DNA from: Sipunculus nudus
Lineage: Eukaryota; Annelida; Sipuncula; Golfingiida; Sipunculidae
Length of the DNA: 64,000 nucleotides
Assembly (NCBI GenBank): GCA_026874595.1
Contig: CM049319.1
Span: 3,564,601-3,628,600, forward strand
Direction: 5' to 3'
Positions 56,501 through 57,914 of the stretch are shown here, one piece after another. The notes beneath the pieces are model-generated. The model was not told the DNA's origin, did no database searches, and worked only from the letters and a program-made list of their open reading frames with translations. Positions within the stretch are counted from its first letter, which is position 1; each line of letters opens with the position of its first letter. The position numbers and the translations under genes are program-made.

Positions 56501-57606
56501 ATTTAGTGTTTACCTGTTGTTGTTGACCGTTGTTTTGTTGGTGAGTGTGAGATTTGGTGTTTACCTGTTGTTGTTGACGTTGTCTTGTTGGTGAGTGTGA
56601 GAAAGGGTGTTTATCTATTGTTGTTGACCATTGTCTTGTTGGTGTGAGACAGGGTGTTTACCTGTTGTTGTTGACCATTGTCTTGTTGGTGAGAGACGGG
56701 GCGTTTACATGTGGTTTTTGACCGCTGTCTTGGAAAGTGTGAGATTTGGTGTTTACTTGTTGTAGTCGACTGTTGTCTTGTTGGTGAGTGTGAGATGGGG
56801 TGTTTACCTGTTGTTGTTGTTGACTGATGCCTGGTTGGCTAGTGTGAGATGGGGTGTTTACCTGTTGTTTTTGACTGTTGCCTGTTTGGTGAGTGTGAGA
56901 TGGGGTGTTTACCTGCCGTTGACGACCGTTGTCTTGTTGGTGAGAGTGAGATTGGGTGTTTACCTGTTGTTGTTGAGCCTTCTTGTTGGTGAGTGAGATG
57001 GGGTGTTTACCTGTTGTTGTTGACTGTTGTTTGTTGATGAGTGAGAGATGGGGTGTTTACCTGTTGTTGTTGACCGTTGCCTGGTTGGTGAGTGAGAAAT
57101 GGGGTGTTTACCTGTTGTTGTTGACTGTTGTTTTGTTGGTGAGTGTGAGATTTGGTGTTTACCTGTTGTTGTTGACGTTGTCTTGTTGGTGAGTGTGAGA
57201 AAGGGTGTTTACCTATTGTTGTTGACCATTGCCTGGTTAGTGAGTGTGAGATGGGGTGTTTACCTGTTGTTGTTGACCGTTGTCTTGTTGGTGCGTGTGA
57301 GATTGGGTGTTTACCTGTTGTTGTTGACTGTTGTCTTGCTGGTGCGTGTGAGATTGGGTGTCTATGTTGTTGTTGACTGTTGCCTGGTTGGTGAGTGTGA
57401 GATGGGATTTTTACCTGTTGTTGTTGACCGTTGCCTGGTTGGTGAATGTGAGATCGGGTAGTTGACAGCCTGGCTGGCTGGAGGTAGGACTAGTGGTGGT
57501 GGGGGGCTATGAATGACTTGAGGATGATGACAGTGAGACATTTGCTGATGGTTGTACATAGGTTGACTGGCAACTTGAGGCTGGTAATAAGCATTCTGGA
57601 CAACAA
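11456..57606 (-). CDS. Large CCCH / RING-H2 protein, probable E3 ubiquitin ligase (22 exons, 5' end missing)
   Basis: Spliced gene: exons 57415-57606, 55067-55264, 54451-54511, 54008-54244, 50204-50271, 44504-44647, 36811-36909, 33529-35933, 32541-32632, 31867-31945, 28164-28286, 25157-25738, 24623-24674, 23712-24127, 21737-22940, 20958-21155, 20059-20151, 19380-19480, 15445-15927, 14595-14801, 13774-13866, 11456-11554. All borders are GT/AG and all phases agree, giving 2407 codons plus stop. Residue numbers start at the first whole codon of exon 1. Seen: three PAM2-like motifs (about 733, 754, 1001), a coiled coil (about 1120-1232), CCCH fingers (2230-2248 and 2262-2280, both C-x7-C-x5-C-x3-H) and a RING-H2 finger (2351-2395). 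Known: RING-H2 domains recruit E2 enzymes, CCCH fingers often bind RNA, and PAM2 binds the PABP MLLE domain. Inferred: an E3 ligase acting on mRNA-bound complexes. The tail after the RING (CRTHALLHDEFP) recalls the TTC3/DZIP3 family. Makorins also combine CCCH, RING and PAM2-like motifs but have a different layout and are far shorter. No start codon or promoter is visible. Confidence 0.85.
11860..12695 (+). mobile_element. Pearl-like element fragment with 3 tandem cores of about 305 bp
   Basis: Three diverged copies of a unit containing AGGTCAAGGTCACCCATCTT and GAAAATCCACCA (starting near 11870, 12175, 12478), then ACGGACGCCGGACGGACGGA and an end GACGACAATAGCCCATCAGC. Tandem core, ACGG microsatellite, then a fixed 3' end is the layout of other elements in this window. 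In the intron between exons 21 and 22. Confidence 0.75.
12953..13640. mobile_element. Dispersed repeat, copy A (paralogue at 45182)
   Basis: Starts ACTGACAGGTCAGGAAGGGC and ends GGGGCCCTAATAGGGA. It has the same order of blocks as 45182-45976 (GCTTG.TAAAATATAAT, CTGATTACATGCAGAGAC, CAGTCGTGTATGAAGG equivalents, then TGACCTTGACCTTTGA-type units). Non-autonomous, with no coding frame. In the intron between exons 21 and 22. Confidence 0.7.
13774..13866 (-). CDS. Exon 21: RING-H2 finger, first half
   Basis: Residues 2345-2375. Acceptor tttcag, donor GAACCG|GTGAGT. The sequence ETCVICCDNIPDGRGKRLEC is followed by GHEFHEP. It supplies the ligands C2351, C2354, C2368, H2370 and H2373 of a C3H2C3 (RING-H2) finger. 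The fifth and later Cys ligands are in exon 22. The Ile between the first two Cys is the usual E2-contact position. Confidence 0.95.
13891..14042 (+). repeat. 51-bp direct repeat x3 carrying element 5' ends
   Basis: Three copies, starting at 13891, 13942 and 13993, of AAGTGACCCATGGGTCATGA plus CACT.AGCT.CCAATATTAC. The unit contains the 5' terminal palindrome TGACCCATGGGTCA found at the start of pearl-like elements elsewhere in the window, here without the rest of the element. Confidence 0.92.
14045..14590. other. Intron between exons 20 and 21, no feature
   Basis: Apart from the short repeat beside exon 21, this intron shows nothing recognisable on either strand. Confidence 0.4.
14595..14801 (-). 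CDS. Exon 20: end of second CCCH finger, Ala/Lys-rich helix
   Basis: Residues 2276-2344. Acceptor tttttcag, donor GATGAT|GTATGT. The first residues CIFAH supply the third Cys and the His of CCCH finger 2, so the intron cuts the finger exactly before its third ligand. A long Ala/Lys/Glu/Arg helix follows (EAEQAAKKKARTSAAQAARK), then a Pro-rich stretch and an acidic DLDD that leads into the RING. Confidence 0.92.
15445..15927 (-). CDS. Exon 19: UBA/CUE-like helices and first CCCH zinc finger
   Basis: Residues 2115-2275. Acceptor gttatcag, donor GATAAG|GTTAGC. It starts with VTKKKKKGE. It then has a helical segment, KRVLDTYPHLTRNDVLQL plus a following HGGLRGLSLNVI. The spacing resembles a CUE/UBA-like three-helix fold (inference, not tested). 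CCCH finger 1 is KTQICGFWQAGKCTSGDQCM plus YAHG (C2230, C2238, C2244, H2248). The second finger starts here (C2262, C2270) and is completed in exon 20. A long 23-bp satellite begins within about 15-20 bp of its acceptor. Confidence 0.93.
15941..18600. repeat. 23-bp satellite array, about 110 copies
   Basis: Unit CCCTGATTACATAGTAAGTA plus GTA, with common variants (GAGTACATAG, AGCAAG, AGCCTG). On the sense (minus) strand each unit reads TACTACTTACTATGTAATCA plus GGG, so each contains an AG preceded by pyrimidine-containing sequence. It is interrupted at 16075-16200 by a non-repeat block and abuts the acceptor of exon 19 (15927/15928). Confidence 0.97.
16068..16192. repeat. Direct repeat bracketing the satellite, left copy
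   Basis: About 125 bp including GTTACTT.ATAACTTATAAG, AATGATAATAATTAGTTCCC and ACTATAAAGCAGAAGCATAA. Its partner is at 18590-18712. The main array lies between them. Confidence 0.9.
18590..18712. repeat. Direct repeat bracketing the satellite, right copy
   Basis: Near-copy of 16068-16192, same orientation. It suggests that the array and its boundary were duplicated together and that the inner array then expanded. Confidence 0.9.
19380..19480 (-). CDS. Exon 18: acidic, helical end
   Basis: Residues 2081-2114. Acceptor acatttcag, donor CAACAG|GTAAGG. A Ser-rich beginning is followed by an acidic amphipathic helix, TRELDMMTEHDEWQQ. It joins the Lys-rich start of exon 19 in phase 0. About 45 bp upstream of the acceptor lies a solo 3' end of a pearl-like element (19524-19558). 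Confidence 0.78.
19524..19558 (+). mobile_element. Solo 3' end of a pearl-like element
   Basis: CATATGATGACTTATAGTCA plus GCTGAGCTAAAAAAAC matches the 3' terminus of elements ending at 27730, 40806, 44218 and 50098. No core repeats are attached. Confidence 0.7.
20059..20151 (-). CDS. Exon 17
   Basis: Residues about 2050-2080. The acceptor is cttttacag and the donor ACCA|GTATGT splits an Asn codon with exon 18. The sequence VTPCIKMKDADSTNPLLQTR is followed by a Gly/Ser stretch. No domain is recognised. Confidence 0.76.
20244..20647. mobile_element. 0.4 kb TIR element in the intron between exons 16 and 17
   Basis: Left end CAGGACTCAACATTAA and right end TTAATGTTGAGCCCTG are inverted copies with one mismatch. 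The inside has several GGGCAAGTAAAA-type motifs in both orientations. There is no transposase. The target-site duplication is not clear. Confidence 0.7.
20958..21155 (-). CDS. Exon 16: polar linker
   Basis: Residues about 1984-2049. Acceptor tcctgcag, donor CCGAAAG|GTAAGA. It contains QSSYEEDFPTMSKPKSGSSQ, then a Gly/Gln/Arg-rich stretch (GQSRQGTRGAGDQPSR) resembling an RG-type RNA-contact region. It is likely disordered. Confidence 0.82.
21737..22940 (-). CDS. Exon 15: Lys/Ser/Gln-rich disordered segment with basic cluster
   Basis: Residues 1583-1983. Acceptor atatttgtag, donor GGTAAAG|GTAAGT. It starts HQPELAGNSQLLHQLTLQHL and has three 11-residue repeats of the SQSLKDDKKT type (about 22440-22520). 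A KKKKKKKSDKTKK cluster near 22270 could act as a nuclear localisation or RNA-binding patch. A W-containing acidic stretch (EAWDEPDDYSEKTVWSLG) and Ser/Thr/Pro-rich repeats near the end (SVTPPTSTS, SITPPFSFT) follow. No globular domain is seen. Confidence 0.88.
22965..23110 (+). mobile_element. tRNA-like SINE fragment
   Basis: Contains a B-box-like GTGGGTTCGTAACCC and, about 40 bp upstream, an A-box-like TGGCGTAATGTGTGG, followed by a non-tRNA body with ACCACAAGG repeated. It starts about 25 bp upstream of the exon 15 acceptor. tRNA folding is not complete, so it is not a functional tRNA gene. Confidence 0.5.
23350..23612 (+). mobile_element. SINE-like repeat, copy A
   Basis: Shares blocks in order with 36586-36776: CTCTCTC(A/T)GC...CTGG, (G)GGTTTGATCACAGGCATGGC, TATGAGA(A/G)TGG, CTCTGGTTCTCT-like, a GGGTGAGTGCC block, and the tail ACTATTTGTACAAT. 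The B-box-like GGGTTTGATCAC sits near the 5' part. Between exons 14 and 15. Confidence 0.65.
23712..24127 (-). CDS. Exon 14: Gln/Met-rich (QMG repeat) segment
   Basis: Residues 1444-1582. Acceptor tactttag, donor CTACAG|GTAAAT. It contains many spaced QMG or QQM units (QMGQIEQKQMGQIEQMGQ, QQMGH, QQMSQ, QQMGR, QQMGG, QQMAP), then a Pro/Ala stretch and a probable helix MREHYMTIASALLQ. The composition is prion-like, typical of proteins that enter RNP condensates (inference). Confidence 0.85.
24623..24674 (-). CDS. Exon 13: 52-bp micro-exon
   Basis: Residues 1427-1443, reading DDSGTSEDVRHNLSPAQ. Acceptor attaacag, donor CTCAAG|GTATGC. It is very short but has good splice sites, and its phase fits exon 12 (phase 0) and exon 14 (G+TA gives Val). 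Confidence 0.8.
25157..25738 (-). CDS. Exon 12: Ser/Thr-rich disordered segment
   Basis: Residues 1233-1426. Acceptor ttcacttcag (25739-25740), donor ATTCTG|GTGAGT. A second AG 32 bases upstream (exon start 25770) was rejected because its phase does not match exon 11. It contains DELLPYWPASEIQSKPAP, a short TDATDTTDAT repeat, an HVHNHHTSGSG stretch and RKPPGLTNIL at the end. It is probably unstructured. Confidence 0.83.
25824..27730 (+). mobile_element. Complete pearl-like non-autonomous element (family 1)
   Basis: The 5' end CAAGTGACCCATGGGTCAAG plus ACGCTCAGCTGA is followed by five tandem units of about 337 bp (near 25990, 26328, 26664, 27003, 27343), each with CAGGTGG.(G/T)CCACCAGTCTGCA. 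Then come a degenerate ACGG tract (27622-27680) and the 3' end CGCTATAGCTCAGATGACTT plus ACAGTCAGCTGAGCTAAAAA. GCTCAGCTGA occurs inverted at both ends. This layout is that of pearl/HINE elements of molluscs, thought to be mobilised by Helentrons. No coding capacity. It lies in the intron between exons 11 and 12, 86 bp from exon 12. Confidence 0.88.
28164..28286 (-). CDS. Exon 11: coiled coil, basic end
   Basis: Residues 1192-1232, exactly 41 codons. Acceptor attgacag, donor CGG|GTGGGT. The sequence includes YEANLTELRAGKQLRELNEI with strong heptad-like Leu spacing, and ends in YLKR. The preceding intron (28287-31866) is largely one 3.1 kb TTAA-flanked element. Confidence 0.85.
28334..31433. 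mobile_element. 3.1 kb TIR element flanked by TTAA, fills an intron
   Basis: Terminal inverted repeat AGGACATGACCAGCG at both ends, flanked by TTAA at 28330-28333 and 31434-31437. A second inverted block, TGACGTCAGCTCAGGAAC, lies about 200 bp inside each end (near 28530 and 31217-31234). TTAA target sites are used by piggyBac and Kolobok transposons (known). No transposase frame is seen, so it is non-autonomous or decayed. The inside is AT-rich and contains an internal duplication (30510-30583 and 30788-30860). Confidence 0.82.
30510..30860 (+). repeat. Duplicated 72-bp module inside the TTAA element
   Basis: TAGAGG(C/T)GTACTT..., GACTA.ATACAACT.ACAAGC and CAGTGGATTGCTT appear at 30510-30583 and again at 30788-30860, 278 bp apart, about 85% alike by eye. 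Confidence 0.8.
31867..31945 (-). CDS. Exon 10: coiled coil, acidic
   Basis: Residues 1165-1191, reading SDNSELDSALFADAKEEIEV and onward to IMRVQ. Acceptor ttttgtag, donor GTTCAG|GTGGAT. The first base completes the Arg codon started in exon 9 (AG+G). It continues the helical, charged pattern. Confidence 0.78.
32059..32090. repeat. Poly-C and (CA)n microsatellite
   Basis: A run of about 19 C followed by (AC)7. Length is likely to vary between alleles and to be prone to assembly error. Confidence 0.97.
32143..32293. mobile_element. 151-bp MITE with CAGTGGAAC termini and TA target site
   Basis: Left end CAGTGGAACCTGTGATAAG, right end GACAAGTTCCACTG (inverted), flanked by TA on both sides. Inner GGTGGTC motifs are also inverted. 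CAGT...ends with TA duplication fit a Tc1/mariner- or pogo-like non-autonomous element. A decayed relative is at 53810-53930. Confidence 0.8.
32541..32632 (-). CDS. Exon 9: coiled coil
   Basis: Residues 1135-1165, reading ETLLGLQAQVCITKLMKNLH and onward. Acceptor tactacag, donor CCTCAG|GTATGA. It is a Leu/Glu/Lys-rich helix in register with the end of exon 8 and with exons 10 and 11, forming one predicted coiled coil of about 110 residues. Such a region could mediate oligomerisation, as in many RING ligases (inference). Confidence 0.82.
32800..33500. other. Intron between exons 8 and 9, no clear feature
   Basis: Single-copy-looking sequence without recognisable repeat or second coding frame. 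Confidence 0.4.
33529..35933 (-). CDS. Exon 8: 2.4 kb exon, disordered, repeats and PAM2-like motifs
   Basis: Residues about 333-1134. Acceptor tacttgcag, donor GCTGAG|GTAAGA. Parts in order: four degenerate repeats of about 29 residues built on NLSASKEEF and a QQ stretch (roughly 35570-35910); an acidic Ser/Thr/Glu-rich stretch; PAM2-like LDPSSPVFIP (34705-34734) and LNIDSPEFKP (34642-34671); about twelve 14-16 residue repeats around NSDSEFKPRPSSV (34120-34640); a Pro/Val-rich stretch; a canonical-looking PAM2, LNTNAPVFEP (33901-33930); then three VG[VI]-type motifs (FGVHC, VGINT, VGVQT). The coiled coil begins near the end. I know no named family for the whole exon. Confidence 0.9.
33901..34734 (-). 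other. Three PAM2-like motifs in exon 8
   Basis: Sense-strand peptides LNTNAPVFEP (33901-33930), LNIDSPEFKP (34642-34671) and LDPSSPVFIP (34705-34734). The known PAM2 core is L-N-x-x-A-x-x-F-x-P, which binds the MLLE domain of cytoplasmic poly(A)-binding protein. The first matches every key position; the second has Ser for Ala; the third has Asp for Asn and Ser for Ala. Confidence 0.75.
34120..34640 (-). repeat. Coding tandem repeat, 14-16 residues, about 12 copies
   Basis: Units of the type NSDSEFKPRPSSV, NNDSELKPRASSV, KDSVEKPRPSSV, in frame within exon 8. They adjoin the PAM2-like LNIDSPEFKP and share its EFKPR core, so they may have grown from a PAM2-like motif. DNA copies share CTAGGTTTAA and TCACTGTCAACACTGCTTGG. 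Confidence 0.85.
35570..35915 (-). repeat. Coding repeat, about 29 residues, 4 copies
   Basis: NLSANKSEFQKQQQ, LQTSKEQFYMQQ, NLSASKEFHKQQ and DLTASKEEFYN, separated by Ala/Val/Ser-rich spacers, at the start of exon 8. Each has Leu and Phe six or seven residues apart, as in PAM2, but lacks the Ala and Pro of PAM2. Confidence 0.8.
36000..36585. other. Intron between exons 7 and 8, no feature
   Basis: AT-rich with nothing recognised between exon 8 and the SINE-like repeat. Confidence 0.4.
36586..36776 (+). mobile_element. SINE-like repeat, copy B
   Basis: B-box-like GGGGTTCAATCCCCAGTG, then GGCTATGAGAGTGGGTTG, TTTCTCTGGTTCTCTCCACC, GGGGAGTGCC and tail AACTATTTGTACAAT. Same family and strand as 23350-23612. 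The GTTCAATCCCC arm suggests a tRNA-derived head. Confidence 0.7.
36811..36909 (-). CDS. Exon 7: helical charged exon
   Basis: Residues about 300-332. QVKNEDDVRRQKMEDQFR is probably a helix, followed by CTAESLGIVVSEPA. Acceptor ctttacag, donor CGCTG|GTAGAT. The split Ala codon joins it to exon 8. It sits between a SINE-like repeat (36586-36776) and the element cluster at 37 kb. Confidence 0.8.
37007..37037 (+). mobile_element. Solo 5' end of family 1 element
   Basis: CAAGTGACCCATGGGTCATG plus ACGCTCAGCTG, without the family 1 core behind it. About 290 bp downstream begins a family 2 element. Confidence 0.8.
37327..38660 (+). mobile_element. Complete family 2 element (GTATCCGC hairpin ends)
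   Basis: The 5' end CTAGAATACAGGTAGTCGAC plus AAGCGACTACGTGTATCCGC is followed by tandem units of about 280 bp with AATGG.TGCAGGTGGCGCC and GGTTCCCGAGATATGAGC. A unique 3' part with GGCGGCAGCGGCG ends in GTATCTGCAAAACTCTGTTT plus TGGCGGATGC, an imperfect hairpin. No ACGG tract and no coding frame. Other copies are at 41321-42503 and 57915-61471. Confidence 0.85.
38665..39655. other. Intron, no feature
   Basis: Two similar phrases about a neighbouring 'ATAATGGATTTCTGACAAGT'-type motif recur at 38870 and 38995, probably one old decayed repeat. Otherwise nothing is recognised. Confidence 0.4.
39656..40806 (+). mobile_element. Element with TGACCTTGACCTTTGACC cores and family 1 3' end
   Basis: It starts with an exact 38-bp tandem duplication (39656-39724), then four units of about 140-280 bp containing GTGACCTTGACCTTTGACC. 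A short family-1-like block, an ACGG tract (40716-40758) and the terminus CTATAGCCCAGCATGACTGA plus AAGTCAGCTGAGCTAA follow. The mixed cores show that different tandem cores share the same 3' end. Confidence 0.78.
41138..44218 (+). mobile_element. Family 1 pearl-like element carrying a nested insertion
   Basis: 5' end CAAGAGACCCATGGGTCATG at 41138. The leader matches 25824 onward up to AAACTTTAAAAA at 41320, is interrupted by a family 2 element (41321-42503), then resumes at AAATACAGGTGGCTCCACCA. Tandem cores follow to the ACGG-type tract (44140-44166) and the 3' end CAGTCAGCTGAGCTAAAAAG. Confidence 0.85.
41321..42503 (+). mobile_element. Family 2 element nested in family 1
   Basis: Starts CTAGAATACGGGTAGCCGAC and ends GTATCCGCAAAACTTCGTTT plus TGGCGGATAC. 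The 3' hairpin is GTATCCGC(C)AAAAC against its inverted copy. The host sequence on both sides rejoins as in the uninterrupted family 1 copy at 25980, within an A-rich run, so both ends of the insertion are well defined. Confidence 0.85.
44504..44647 (-). CDS. Exon 6: acidic / Thr-rich linker
   Basis: Residues about 252-299. It begins with a run of Asp from a GAT repeat (with exon 5 giving DDDDDG), then VVTKTTRVVLEEQRIEQPK, then a Pro/Thr-rich stretch. The acceptor is atgttacag and the donor is CTGCAG|GTCTGA, a non-consensus +3 to +6 that is retained because the phase fits on both sides. Confidence 0.75.
45182..45976. mobile_element. Dispersed repeat, copy B (paralogue of 12953)
   Basis: Starts ACTGACAGGTCAGGAAGGGC and ends CAGGGCCCTAATAAGGA. 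The central part carries GTGACCTTGACCTTTGACC and TGACCTATGACCTTTGCCCT. Same block order as 12953-13640. Confidence 0.7.
46168..46200 (+). mobile_element. Solo 5' end of family 1 element
   Basis: CAAGGGACCTATGGGTCACT plus GTGCTCAGCTGA, with no core. It shares the C-T change (ACCTATGGGT) with the solo end at 61472, which breaks the palindrome. Confidence 0.75.
46200..48090. other. AT-rich intron sequence, G runs
   Basis: No coding signal and no family recognised. Contains two poly-G tracts (about 47158-47171 and 47984-47999). Confidence 0.4.
48090..50098 (+). mobile_element. Pearl-like element with ACGG microsatellite (family 3 core)
   Basis: Tandem units of about 0.55-0.7 kb (starting near 48110, 48660 and 49285) contain CAGTACTTACAGGAAAAAA and AAAATTTAAGGTACCAATTT. 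They are followed by TTTCAAAACGTGCCACATCT, a pure GGAC/ACGG run (49989-50045) and the shared 3' end GACTATAGCTCAGATGACTT plus ATAGTCAGCTGAGCTAAAAA. Same 3' end as family 1 with an unrelated core. Confidence 0.85.
50204..50271 (-). CDS. Exon 5: short acidic exon
   Basis: Residues about 229-251, reading KLEEQSSSEVAGNNGYVQLMDN. Acceptor tgttgcag, donor CAATG|GTGAGA. One base enters the split Asp codon from exon 4 and one leaves into exon 6. It lies just past the 3' end of the repeat element at 48090-50098, which stops about 105 bp before it. Confidence 0.78.
50280..50905. other. Intron between exons 4 and 5, no feature
   Basis: AT-rich, nothing recognised next to exon 5. Confidence 0.4.
50908..52775 (+). 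mobile_element. Element with AGGTCA-rich tandem cores
   Basis: 5' end AAGTGGCCCATGGGCCATGA plus TGCTTAGCT, a compensated variant of the family 1 palindrome. Then at least five units of about 280-300 bp with CCTGTGACCTTGACCTTTGA plus CCTCATGACCCCAAAATCAA. A terminal block GGCGGCGGCGGGACC and a hairpin-like GTATCCCTGTCTGGGGATAC match the style of the family 2 3' end. Confidence 0.8.
52776..53800 (+). repeat. Decayed tandem repeat, about 185-bp units
   Basis: Recurring ATAGGTCACCATGACCTA.TT, TTTCAGGTTTCCAA and TGTTAGAAGATTCTAGGC phrases, about five copies, with no ends. Probably a relic of an element core related to family 1 (shared CAGGTTTCCA and GATTCTAGG phrases). Confidence 0.7.
53810..53930. 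mobile_element. Decayed relative of the 32143 MITE
   Basis: Shares CAGTTATAACC-, ATAGACAGGTGGTCTTTC- and ATTCTACTGTCAGACTT-type blocks with the right half of 32143-32293. The left end is not recognisable. Confidence 0.5.
54008..54244 (-). CDS. Exon 4: small folded helical segment
   Basis: Residues about 150-229. Acceptor ctgaacag, donor GAGGA|GTAAGT. Unlike most of the protein it is rich in hydrophobic residues and looks folded: KLLLSHGPLETTSEHV, FIKLPAYERKVVMAHGN, then IKTFLMRSDYIES. The pattern 'xxHGxIKxFLxxSxxF/Yxxxxxxxx L' reminds me of a segment in large TTC3/DZIP3-type RING proteins, but this is from memory and not tested. It becomes Ser/Thr/Pro-rich at its end (SSPTLTPTEE). Confidence 0.82.
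54451..54511 (-). CDS. Exon 3: short charged exon
   Basis: Residues about 130-150, reading RVGSMNQGLNLKETQEKIY. The acceptor tgttgtag lies in a short AG repeat (AGAGAG), so other AGs are possible. 54511 is chosen because only this keeps the frame with exons 2 and 4. The donor is TACAG|GTAAGA. It leads directly into the helical segment of exon 4. Confidence 0.7.
54545..55060. other. Intron between exons 2 and 3, no feature
   Basis: AT-rich sequence without a recognisable element. Confidence 0.4.
55067..55264 (-). CDS. Exon 2: Ser/Pro-rich linker
   Basis: Residues about 64-129. Acceptor cttgcag, donor GCTG|GTAGGT. The phase fits exon 1 (G+AT gives Asp) and exon 3 (G+AG gives Glu). It contains a short basic SGRRITKRES stretch and SHSPYLSSPGSKD, both suited to phosphorylation. 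It ends in an acidic, probably helical DLRDTLDPIQSCLMG. No domain is recognised. Confidence 0.78.
55555..57460. repeat. About 50-bp minisatellite derived from the end of exon 1
   Basis: About 38 units. On the sense strand each reads like the end of exon 1 plus its donor: CACTCACCAACAAGACAAC, then TCAACAACAACAG|GTAAACACC. So nearly every unit carries a CAG|GTAAAC donor. The array fills intron 1 and continues into exon 1 (57415-57460). A higher-order 648-bp duplication is present (55565-56212 and 56213-56860). Confidence 0.93.
57415..57606 (-). CDS. Exon 1 in window: Pro/Gln/His-rich segment
   Basis: Residues 1-63. The acceptor is tttgccag at 57607 and the donor CAACAG|GTAAAA is at 57415. The exon begins with two bases of a split codon and ends with one. 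The sequence is low complexity, with HHPQVIHSPPPPLVLPP and a Thr/Arg-rich end, so it is probably disordered. No upstream exon with the required phase was found, so the gene continues beyond the window. The last 40 or so bases of this exon, with its donor, are the template of the minisatellite in the next intron. Confidence 0.75.
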
Positions 57607-57914
57607 CTGGCAAATACAAATTTACAAAATAATTCAAGAGCTATGACATAAAATATCAGTATGCATTTGTCATATGCACCAAAACAGGGTTTGTGCACAT
57701 TAAGGAACAAAAAAAATCAAAGACTTTTCCTGAAAATTTTAACAAGGCCTACAGGCCTAATGCAAACCTGTGCAAAGTTTGGGAGTATGAATGGAGGATT
57801 ATTTTTAAAATTTAATATTGATCCTCTTATGTCCTGCATATCTTCCTTAGTCATTATGATTTCAGCAAAATGGACCTTTGGGACCTTGAAGTTTCGGAAT
57901 AGGACATTTTAAAA

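Noticed and set aside
55565-57460. Plus-strand frames with repeated GVYLLLLTVVLL hydrophobic peptides, which look like membrane segments
   Set aside because: They are the antisense of the exon-1-derived minisatellite. The hydrophobic run comes from the TTG/GTT-rich antisense of CAA codons.
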